In this document: positions 7,329-14,634 of the stretch, piece by piece | Layout of the letters: the number at the start of each line of letters is the position of its first letter | Position numbering within the stretch: the stretch's first letter is position 1 | NCBI GenBank assembly: GCA_963842955.1 | Contig: CAWJIJ010000011.1 | Coordinates: 248,001-312,000, forward strand | Origin: JARFQW01 sp963842955 | GTDB lineage: Bacteria; Pseudomonadota; Gammaproteobacteria; Steroidobacterales; XN24 | Direction: 5' to 3' | Length of the DNA: 64,000 nt | Program-made: the position numbers and the translations under genes | The notes under the pieces: model-generated | Told to the model about the DNA's origin: nothing | The model's input: the letters and a program-made list of their open reading frames with translations, nothing else | The model's database searches: none

Positions 7329-8867
7329 GTGCTTGCCATCGCAGACCTGCTCCGGCCCTCCGCCTATGGCCATCCGGCACCCGACCCGGTACTGGAGGAA
7401 ACCCACATTTCCTGGGTGGTGCTGGCGGGTGACTACGCCTACAAGATCAAGAAACCCGTGCGCCTGCCGTTTCTCGACTACTCCAACGTGGATGCCAGAA
7501 AACACTTCTGTGAGGAAGAGGTACGCCTGAACCGGCGCCTGGCCCCGGAACTCTATCTGGGCGTGTCCACGATCGTGGCAACCGGCGACGGCCTCGCGAT
7601 GGACCGGGAGGGTGCGACCGTCGACTACGCCGTACGCATGCGCCGGTTCCCTTCGGCCCACCGCCTGGACCGGCGGCTGGCGGCGCGCTCCCTCGACGGA
7701 CCGGATATCGATCGCTGCGCGATCAGGATCGCTGACATGCACCGGGCGGCGCCTCGAGCCGACCCCGGGAAGGTTCGGGATGCAGCGGGGGACGCGCTTG
7801 ACCCGGTCACGGCCTGCCTCGATGCCCTGGGCGATCGCTCACCGGCCGTGCGCGATGCGCGCCGATGGCTCAAGGACCGCGAGCCCGCCCTCGCAGCCAC
7901 GTTCGCAAGCCGCCGCCAGGGAGGATGGATTCGCGAGTGCCACGGCGACCTGCACCTCGCCAACCTGGCCGATCTTGGTGGCAGCATCGTTCCCTTCGAC
8001 GCCATCGAGTTCGACCCCGCACTTCGCTGGACCGATATCCAGGCAGACGCCGCCTTCCTCCTGATGGATTTGCAGTCCCGCCAGCGGCGTGACCTGGGCT
8101 GGCGCTTCTATGACGGCTGGCTGGCGCGGACCGGCGACTACGAAGGGGTGGGGACGCTGCGCTTCTATCTGATCTACCGGCACCTGGTGCGCGCCAAGGT
8201 GGACCGCATTCGCCTGAGCCAGGCGCTGACAGACCCGACCGAACGCCGGCGGATCGAGAACCGGCTGGCCATTCACCTGGGCGCCATCCGCGACCTCGTC
8301 CGGCCCGGCCGGCCGGCGTTGATACTGACCCACGGACTCTCCGCGAGCGGCAAGAGCACGGTGGCGCGGGCCCTGGCCGCGGACATGCCGATGGTGCGTC
8401 TCCCTGCCGACCTGATCCGCAAGCGCATGGCCGGACTGGATCCATTCGATGAGGCCGCGAGACCTCCGGACGGTCTCTACGCCCGTGAGTTCACCGACCA
8501 GGTCTATGGGGAGCTGAAGCGCCTTGCGGGTTTCGTCATGGATGCTGGATGGAACGTCATTGTGGACGCCACGTTCCTGACCGCCGAACGCCGCCGGCCG
8601 CTCCTGGAACTCGCTACCGAGCGAGATCTCCCGGTGCTTTGCCTGCACTGCCGCGCGCCTGCGGCGGAACTCCGACGCCGGATCGTCGCGCGCTGCAGGG
8701 CCGGCACCGATCCGTCGGACGCCGACCTCGCCGTCCTCGAAGACCAGATGGCGAGAATCGAAGGGCCCTCGGCAGGGGAACAAGACGTATGGCTGGACCT
8801 GGACACCACCCGGCTGCCGGCGGCTGACGAGATGGCCGCCGGATTACGCAAACGGCTTTGGGCCTGA
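7329..8867 (+). CDS. tandem aminoglycoside phosphotransferase-like / P-loop kinase protein
   Basis: Two-domain cytoplasmic protein of 512 residues. The N-terminal part (about 1-320) resembles aminoglycoside/choline phosphotransferases, with YAYKIKKPV as the ATP-lysine region and the catalytic loop ECHGDLHLANL followed by PFDAIEFDP. The C-terminal part (about 330-512) is an AAA/zeta-toxin-like kinase with Walker A GLSASGKST. This fusion is common in proteobacteria; its substrate is not known to me and it need not confer drug resistance. The GTG at 7329 is chosen because family similarity begins there (VLAIADLLRP); an in-frame ATG at 7269 would make the FNR-type site coding. Monocistronic, possibly oxygen-regulated. 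Confidence 0.8.
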   Translation: MLAIADLLRPSAYGHPAPDPVLEETHISWVVLAGDYAYKIKKPVRLPFLDYSNVDARKHFCEEEVRLNRRLAPELYLGVSTIVATGDGLAMDREGATVDYAVRMRRFPSAHRLDRRLAARSLDGPDIDRCAIRIADMHRAAPRADPGKVRDAAGDALDPVTACLDALGDRSPAVRDARRWLKDREPALAATFASRRQGGWIRECHGDLHLANLADLGGSIVPFDAIEFDPALRWTDIQADAAFLLMDLQSRQRRDLGWRFYDGWLARTGDYEGVGTLRFYLIYRHLVRAKVDRIRLSQALTDPTERRRIENRLAIHLGAIRDLVRPGRPALILTHGLSASGKSTVARALAADMPMVRLPADLIRKRMAGLDPFDEAARPPDGLYAREFTDQVYGELKRLAGFVMDAGWNVIVDATFLTAERRRPLLELATERDLPVLCLHCRAPAAELRRRIVARCRAGTDPSDADLAVLEDQMARIEGPSAGEQDVWLDLDTTRLPAADEMAAGLRKRLWA

Positions 8868-8968
8868 GCGCTTGCGCCAACGGGCTGCCGTCACTACCTT
8901 AGGCACCGCCCGACCGTGCGGCCGGGCGACTGACCCGAAACGACCCGCTGTTTTTCGAGGAGTGCACC

Positions 8969-9512
8969 ATGTTCGTAGCCCGCTCGTCCGCAGTTGCTCT
9001 TGTCGTCCTGCTGCTGTCGGCGGGCCTGGCCCATGCCAAGTCGGCCGAGCAAATCGACGCTGAGACCGACGCCGCCCTTGCCGACCCTTGACGAGAAGCT
9101 TCCCGGATCCCGGGAATTCGTGGACCGGGCCAAGGGCGTTCTCGTTTTCCCCGAGGTGATCGAGGCCGGCCTGTTCATAGGCGGCGAGTACGGCGAAGGC
9201 GCCCTGCGTATCGACGGGGAGACCGTGGACTACTACAACACGATCGCGGGTTCCTTCGGGTTTCAGCTCGGCGCGCAGGCCAAGATAGTGGTCCTCGCCT
9301 TCCTTACCCAGGAGTCCCTGGAGAAGTTTCGCGCGAGCTCCGGCTGGGAAGCCGGAGTGGATGGGTCCATCGCCATTATCGAGGCCGGCGCCGGCGCATC
9401 TTTCGATACGACGATGACCAACGCCCCGATCGCCGGGTTCGTGATCGGGCGGCGCGGGCTGATGGTGGATGTCAGCCTCCAGGGCGCGAAGTTCAGCAAA
9501 ATCAAGCGTTAG
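8969..9512 (+). pseudogene. SYLF-domain (Ysc84-type) lipid-binding secreted protein, frameshifted
   Basis: Secreted protein with a SYLF (Ysc84) domain, a family that binds lipids. The ATG at 8969 has an AGGAG site 6-7 bases upstream and opens a clear signal peptide ending around AHA, but that frame stops at 9089. The rest, starting LDEKLPGSREF and running through AKGVLVFPEV, GGEYGEGALR and the GSFGFQLGAQAK block, lies in another frame to the stop at 9510-9512. Removing one C from the CCC at 9085-9087 joins the parts as ALADLDEKLPG, close to the family norm. One extra base by sequencing error is the likeliest reading; a true inactivating insertion is the alternative. Confidence 0.8.
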
Positions 9513-9541
9513 CCCGTCGCGCCCCGGGGATTCCCTGGCGC

Positions 9542-9991
9542 CTAGGGTCGCAGGCGACGTTCCCGGATGAGCTGGCGGCCGACCAGGGCGGACAGGTCCT
9601 GGAGCTGCTCGGCGATCACGGCGACGATGTCGTCGACGGTCAGCAAGCCCACCAGGGCACCGTCGAGATCGGTCACCGGCGCGCGACGCACCCCTTTCTC
9701 GCGCATCGCTTCCAGCGCATAGAGCAGGTCCTGACCTTCGCCGAGCGTCAGCAGCTCGCGGCTCATCAGGTCCCCCACCGTGACGTTGTCGGGACTGGCT
9801 CCCGCTGCCAGCAGCTCCACGACCAGGTCCCGGTCGGTCAGAATACCCACGGGGATACGCCGACCCTCCTCACTCTCGATAACAACCACATCGCCCACGT
9901 GGTGTTCCCGCATAAGCCGGGCTGCGTCCAGCACCGCCTGGCCCTGCTGGACATACACCACGTCGCGCGTACAGATCTCTCCTGCAAACAT
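9542..9991 (-). CDS. CBS-domain pair protein
   Basis: Cytoplasmic protein of 149 residues made of two CBS repeats (about 8-65 and 75-130), which form one Bateman module that binds adenine nucleotides or SAM. GILTDRDLVVE in the first and GLLTVDDIVAVI in the second are typical. No catalytic domain is attached, so it probably senses or regulates. The second possible ATG (9991) is chosen because GGGGAGG lies 8 bases before it; the longer form from 10021 lacks such a site. Divergent from the YbaK-like gene across about 150 bases. Confidence 0.85.
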   Translation of the reverse strand: MFAGEICTRDVVYVQQGQAVLDAARLMREHHVGDVVVIESEEGRRIPVGILTDRDLVVELLAAGASPDNVTVGDLMSRELLTLGEGQDLLYALEAMREKGVRRAPVTDLDGALVGLLTVDDIVAVIAEQLQDLSALVGRQLIRERRLRP

Positions 9992-10142
9992 CGTTTCGGC
10001 CTCCCCGCGGCAGCGGTACATCCTGAGCGTAGCTCAGCCCGGCAGCGGCGTGTCGCCTCCCGAGGCGCCCGGTTGCGGTCTATATTCAAGATAGGGGCCG
10101 AGCCCCGATACCCTGCGCGGGCGCGGCCGGGAGGCAATGCAA

Positions 10143-10619
10143 ATGACCATCCCTGGAACTGTGGCAAGTTACCTGTACGCGCGCCGGGCAGCATTCCGAA
10201 CCGTGACCCACCCTGAGGCCGGGAGCAGCCAGGAAATCGCCGAGGCGGCGGGTGTCAGCGGAAAAACGGTCGTCAAGGGCGTGGTACTCGGGGACGCCGA
10301 CGGCTTTCTCGTCGCCCTGATTCCGGCGGCACGCCAGCTGCACGTGGCCGATATTCAGCGCTCCTGCGGACGACCCCTGGAACTGGCCCAGGAGAAAGAC
10401 TTCAAGGACCTGTTCTCGGACTGTGATGCAGGTGCGGTGCCGGCGCTGGCCCCCGCCTACGGCGTTCCGGTCATGGCGGAGCGGGATCTGGCCGCGCTGC
10501 CGGTCGTCTATCTCGAGGCGGGCGATCATCGGACGCTGATCGAGATGGACGGGGCGGCGCTCGTGGAGCTCCTGCCGGGCGCCGCCTTCATCCCGGTCAG
10601 CGGTCCGCCGAACTCATAG
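10143..10619 (+). CDS. YbaK/EbsC-type aminoacyl-tRNA deacylase
   Basis: Protein of 158 residues of the YbaK/ProX editing family, which hydrolyses mischarged aminoacyl-tRNAs such as Ala- or Cys-tRNA(Pro). Evident pieces are HPEAGSSQEIAEAAGV, GKTVVKGVVLGD with the conserved lysine region, and the late PVVYLEAGDHRTLIEMDG and GAAFIPVSGP segments. The ATG at 10143 is preferred over 10137 because GGGAGG lies 8 bases before it and only 2 bases before the other. The editing specificity cannot be read from the sequence. Confidence 0.85.
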   Translation: MTIPGTVASYLYARRAAFRTVTHPEAGSSQEIAEAAGVSGKTVVKGVVLGDADGFLVALIPAARQLHVADIQRSCGRPLELAQEKDFKDLFSDCDAGAVPALAPAYGVPVMAERDLAALPVVYLEAGDHRTLIEMDGAALVELLPGAAFIPVSGPPNS

Positions 10620-10629
10620 CATCGGTCCG

Positions 10630-10902
10630 CTAAACGGGAACCCCCGCGGCCCGCCGCCCCGACGGCGTCAGCACCCAGGCTCGCCGTCCCGCGGGACCGC
10701 AGAGGCTCGGTGTGGGACAGTCGCTGCACCGTGAGTCGGGGGCCGGACCGGAATCGCCGGCCACAAACTCGAGATACCCCCGGTTCACGAGGTCAGACAG
10801 CAAGGCCGCAGCGACGGGTTCGGGGACACCCAGCGCTGAAGCCAGTGCCCGGAGGTCCCGGGCCTTGCCTTCCGCAACGATCTGCAGGCAGTTCCGAAGC
10901 AT
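10630..10902 (-). CDS. feoC: FeoC-like HTH regulator
   Basis: Small protein of 90 residues with a winged-helix segment (about 1-50, LRALASALGVPEPVAAALLSDL) followed by a Cys cluster CSDCPTPSLC at about 58-68. FeoC proteins sit at the end of feoAB operons and are thought to regulate feo transcription or protect FeoB from proteolysis, some through an iron-sulfur cluster. It directly follows feoB with no gap. Three closely spaced cysteines fit a cluster-binding wing, but an extra ligand would be needed. Assignment rests on position plus fold. Confidence 0.8.
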   Translation of the reverse strand: MLRNCLQIVAEGKARDLRALASALGVPEPVAAALLSDLVNRGYLEFVAGDSGPAPDSRCSDCPTPSLCGPAGRRAWVLTPSGRRAAGVPV

Positions 10903-12900
10903 TCAGAGCCAGACCCGGGCCAGTTGATACACGAACACGCCGCCGAACAGCGAGACACCGAGCATCAGCCCAATACTCGCCAGCGTCCAGGGCCAGCTCC
11001 CGGTTTCCTGGCGAATGGCCGCGATGGTCGCGACGCAGGGAATAAACAGCATGTTGACGACAAGAAACGCCAGCGCGCTGGCGGGACTGACCGCGGCGCC
11101 GACCGCACCCGCCAGGCCATCGCCGGTGGAACCATAGAGAACGCCAAGGGTCGCGAGTACGTTTTCCTTCGCGATCACACCCGTCACCGTGGCCACGATC
11201 AGACGCCAGTCGAGGCCCATCAGGTCCCCGACAGGCCCAAGGGCGCGGCCCATGCCGGCCAGCAGGCTGCTGTCCAGGTCGGGACCGGGAAACTGCCCCA
11301 GCGCCCAGACCAGTGCGGATACCAGGACGATGAGCGTGGCGGCCCGGGACAGGAACGAGCGCACGTTACGCACGGCGTAAAGAAAGATGGTCCGGGCGTT
11401 CGGCACATGGTACAGCGGCATCTCCATGATGAAGGCGACCCGCTCGCTCTTGAGAACCCAGCGATCCAGCGCCACGCCCACGACTCCCAGCACCAGGAGA
11501 TTTCCCGCCACGAGCGCCGATGCAACCACCGTAGGATGGTCCGGAAAGAACACCGGGACCAGGAATGCGAGGACCAGGAGGCGGGCACTGCACGGAACCA
11601 GGGGCGTGATCATGATGGTGATCAGCCTCGCCGGCCTCGACTCGATGACACGTGCGCCCATGACCGCCGGTACGTTGCAGCCGAACCCGAGCATCAGCGG
11701 AAGAAAGCTCTTCCCGTGCAGCCCCATCCGGTGCATGTAACGGTCCATGACGTAGGCCATACGGGTCTGGTATCCGGTGTCTTCCAGCACACCCAGGGCC
11801 AGAAAGAAAACCGCCAGAACGGGCACGAAGGTCAGCACGATGCCGGCGCCGGCCAGTATGCCGTCGGCCAGCAGTCCCGGTATCCAGGCCGGTGCGCCCG
11901 CGAGGCTCGCGCGGAGCCAGTCGCCGGCCGCCGCGACAACCCGGACGTCCAGCCATTCCTGGACCGGTCCGGCAATCGTGAAGGTGAGCAGGAAAACCAG
12001 CGCAAGGGCGACAAGCAGCAGACCCATGCCCCAGACGGGGTGAGTTGCGGCCCGATCGACCCGGTCGGTAATTCCGACCTGACCGATGCGAGGCCGGCGG
12101 ACTGCCGCCCGGACCATGCGGCCGATCCACTCGTAGCGGCCCCCCGCGATGTCCAGCACGGCGTCTTCGTGCTCGGCCAGGATGGCCTCCACTCGCCCCC
12201 GGTCGGGCTCGGGAATGGACGCCGGGAGGGTGCCGGTGAGCGCCTGGTCGCCCTCCAGCAGCTTGAGGGCGGCCCAGCCGGCCGGCATTTCCGCCGGCAC
12301 ATGGGGCGCCACCAGGTCAGTCACCAGCCGGTGAACATCCCGATGGGGCAGGGCCACGTCCGGCCGGACCGGAATATATGCCGACGGATCCCGAGCCAGC
12401 CCGATGGCTTCGGACAGCAGTTCCGCCACGCCTTCATTGCGCGATGCCACAAGCGGTACGACCGGGATGTTCAGGGCCGCAGCCAGCACGGGAGGATCCA
12501 CCTCGATGCCCTCGCCGGCCGCCACATCCAGCATATTGATTCCCAGTACGACGGGAACCGGAAACATGAGGATCTCGGCCAGCAGGTAGAGGCTGCGCTC
12601 CAGTGCAGCGGCGTCAGCAAGGACGATTACGACATCGGGGTGCGCATCGAGCAGGAATTCCCTGGCGATGCGCTCCTCGTCTGAATTCGAGGTCAGGCTG
12701 TAGGTGCCCGGCAGATCCACCAGGCGCACCTCCCCGTCCCGGGTCTGGACCCGGCCTTCGCGCCGTTCGACCGTTCGCCCGGGCCAGTTGCCCACTTCCT
12801 GGCTCAGGCCGGTGAGCATCGAGAAAACCGTGGACTTGCCCACGTTGGGCTGCCCCGCCAGGCCGACCAGCAACGTGGCCGGTTGACTTCCGTCAGCCAT
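10903..12900 (-). CDS. feoB: ferrous iron transporter FeoB
   Basis: Inner-membrane Fe(II) importer of 665 residues. The N-terminal G domain shows G1 GQPNVGKST at residues 16-24 and G3 DLPGTYS, then a helical GDI-like region and a polytopic membrane domain with two Gate-like repeats (FFLALGVLEDTGYQTRMAYVMDR and the late IPCVATIAA block). Cysteine-containing GCNVPAV and PCSARLLV segments are typical of FeoB. The ATG at 12900 is used; a longer open frame upstream overlaps feoA and is not coding. It overlaps the end of feoA by 8 bases, and feoC follows at once. Confidence 0.95.
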   Translation of the reverse strand: MADGSQPATLLVGLAGQPNVGKSTVFSMLTGLSQEVGNWPGRTVERREGRVQTRDGEVRLVDLPGTYSLTSNSDEERIAREFLLDAHPDVVIVLADAAALERSLYLLAEILMFPVPVVLGINMLDVAAGEGIEVDPPVLAAALNIPVVPLVASRNEGVAELLSEAIGLARDPSAYIPVRPDVALPHRDVHRLVTDLVAPHVPAEMPAGWAALKLLEGDQALTGTLPASIPEPDRGRVEAILAEHEDAVLDIAGGRYEWIGRMVRAAVRRPRIGQVGITDRVDRAATHPVWGMGLLLVALALVFLLTFTIAGPVQEWLDVRVVAAAGDWLRASLAGAPAWIPGLLADGILAGAGIVLTFVPVLAVFFLALGVLEDTGYQTRMAYVMDRYMHRMGLHGKSFLPLMLGFGCNVPAVMGARVIESRPARLITIMITPLVPCSARLLVLAFLVPVFFPDHPTVVASALVAGNLLVLGVVGVALDRWVLKSERVAFIMEMPLYHVPNARTIFLYAVRNVRSFLSRAATLIVLVSALVWALGQFPGPDLDSSLLAGMGRALGPVGDLMGLDWRLIVATVTGVIAKENVLATLGVLYGSTGDGLAGAVGAAVSPASALAFLVVNMLFIPCVATIAAIRQETGSWPWTLASIGLMLGVSLFGGVFVYQLARVWL

Positions 12901-13150
12901 CCCCGTCGACCCCGTTCCCATGCACCCGAATGCGCGCCGCCTCCCTCCGACCCAGCGCGATTCGGGTTTCACGGACCCGGGCCAGGACCGGGCCGCCCCC
13001 CCGATTCTGGAGAACGACAATGCGGGCGCCGGGGCTGACACCCATGGCGGCCAGGCGCGCAGCCAGCCCGCTGCCGCCGTCCAGCCCGGCCACGACCGCC
13101 TCCTCGCCGACCGCGAGTTCACTCAAGACACGATGGTTCATCAAATCCAT
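12893..13150 (-). CDS. feoA: ferrous iron transport protein FeoA
   Basis: Small SH3-like cytoplasmic protein of about 85 residues that assists FeoB. The LAARLAAMGVSPGARIVVLQ stretch and the following GGPVLARVRETRIALGRREA block are typical. Start choice among closely spaced ATGs at 13159, 13150 and 13141 is uncertain, as none has a strong ribosome site. First gene of feoABC, transcribed away from the cytochrome gene. No convincing Fur box was seen in the 130-base divergent gap. Confidence 0.88.
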   Translation of the reverse strand: MDLMNHRVLSELAVGEEAVVAGLDGGSGLAARLAAMGVSPGARIVVLQNRGGGPVLARVRETRIALGRREAARIRVHGNGVDGDG

Positions 13151-13282
13151 GCTGGGCATTTCGGGATCCGCGCGGCAGTATAGGTACGATACGCCGGGCA
13201 CGAATCGTGGGAAACCACCCCGGGCATTTACCTGTACGGCACGTTCTGCCGGTTTCCGTTTCCAGGACGAGGACACTCAATC

Positions 13283-13742
13283 ATGCGGCGATCCCTTTTC
13301 TGCTTGTTCCCTCGCCAAGCCGCGATGACCCTCGCCGGTATCGCACTGGCGGTCGCTGCACCCGCGGGCGCAGGAGAAGAAGGTCTGGCAGTCCAGATGG
13401 CCTGGATGCAAACCTATCTTCACAAGCTTGACCTGTCCGTTCAGGCAGGCAACGGCGAGCTCTCTCATTTCTACCTGCACGAACTCGAAGAAGCCGCCGA
13501 AGGTGTCGTCGAGACCATCGAGGAGTACGACGGTGCGCCCGGTGGGCGAACTCGTGAAAACTCTGCTGATACCGGCCATCGAGGCTGCCGAGTCCCGGCT
13601 CGACGAGAGTCCCGGAGACCGTGAGGCCGTTGCCGGCATTATCGCGGTTTGCAACCAGTGCCATGTGTCCACGGAGCACGGAGCGATCAGGATCGCCCCG
13701 GCCACGAGCAATCCCTTCAATCAGGATTTCCAGCCGCGCTAG
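13283..13742 (+). pseudogene. secreted single-haem c-type cytochrome-like protein, frameshifted
   Basis: Periplasmic protein with a signal peptide (hydrophobic core about residues 14-28, cleavage near AGA) and one haem-binding motif CNQCH near the C-terminus. The two parts lie in different frames: the first runs to EEYDG, the second from RPVGELVKTLLIP to the stop at 13740-13742. Removing one G from the pair at 13532-13533 joins them as EYDVRPVGELVK, giving about 152 residues. GAGGA lies 9 bases before the ATG. It looks like a small cytochrome of the type with a helical body and a C-terminal haem site; the exact family is not recognised. Confidence 0.65.
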
Positions 13743-13796
13743 CACGCGGCGGACCGGCTCATGCCGCTATCCGACGCGTGCTAGCCTGACCGGGAC

Positions 13797-14626
13797 ATGA
13801 AGTACCGCCTGGCCCTGTCCGCCCTTGTCGTTCTGATCTGCGGAATCGCCTTCACCGGCATGACGGATGCGCCGGCCCACGACTACGTGGACGGATCTCT
13901 GAACCGGGCCATGGCCACGGCCGCGGTGGCTCGGTCCATCGACGCGGGCATCTCGTTCATCCAGGGCACGGAAGTCTCCGCCACGCCGCTGGGCATGGGG
14001 GTCACGGTTGCCGCTGGCGAGGCGCTGGACCCGGTCAACGATCTCGTGGAGCGTTTTTCCACGATCATGCTCGCGAGCGTGGCCTCTCTGGCCATTCAGC
14101 AGCTCCTCGCGACCATGGCGGCCCACCCCGCGATCAGCTGGGGCCTGGCGGCGCTGGGCTTCGTCCTCGTTGCCCTGATGTTGATGCGGGCCGGCGAGAC
14201 GGCAACCCGGGTCGCGCTAAGAGGGTTTCTCTTCATGGCGCTGATCCGCTTCGGCATGGCCCTGGCGGCTGGCGCCAACGCCATCGTTTACGAAGTCTTC
14301 CTCGACGAGCCCTACCAGGCATCTCACGCCGAACTCGCCCGCGCCGGCGAAGAGCTGGAACCACTGGCCGAGGAGTTGGCGGGCGAGGAGCGTGCCACCG
14401 GCGATGAGAAACCCGGCTGGCTGGAGGGCATGTCCGACTACTGGCGATCCGCCCGCCTGTCGGTCAGCCCGGAGCCTGGATCGAAGACCTCGAAGACACG
14501 GCAGGCCAGATTGTCGAATCCACCATCCAGCTGATCGCCCTGTTTCTCCTGCAGACGGTCGCACTGCCTATTGCCGTGCTCTGGCTGCTGGCGCGGGCTG
14601 CCGGCGGAATCCTTCGACTGTACTGA
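13797..14626 (+). CDS. conserved membrane protein of unknown function (3' frameshift)
   Basis: Membrane protein with an N-terminal hydrophobic segment, a periplasmic-looking region containing VAAGEALDPVNDLVERFS, and further membrane segments at about 118-136 and 142-162. I recall similar uncharacterised proteins in marine gammaproteobacteria. The uninterrupted frame ends at 14534 with an unlikely tail. The frame that continues the protein begins at GAWIEDLEDTAGQIVES and ends with a last hydrophobic helix and ILRLY at 14626, so about one base appears to be missing near 14450-14470. Function unknown. Confidence 0.65.
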
Positions 14627-14634
14627 AACTCCCG

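Noticed and set aside
9519..9541. Imperfect inverted repeat between SYLF and CBS genes as a two-way terminator
   Set aside because: The stem is interrupted and no T-run is present on either strand.
10924..12684. 586-residue open frame on + opposite feoB
   Set aside because: Low-complexity shadow of feoB in GC-rich DNA (rich in Arg, Gln, His and Gly); no domain and the opposite strand is unmistakable.
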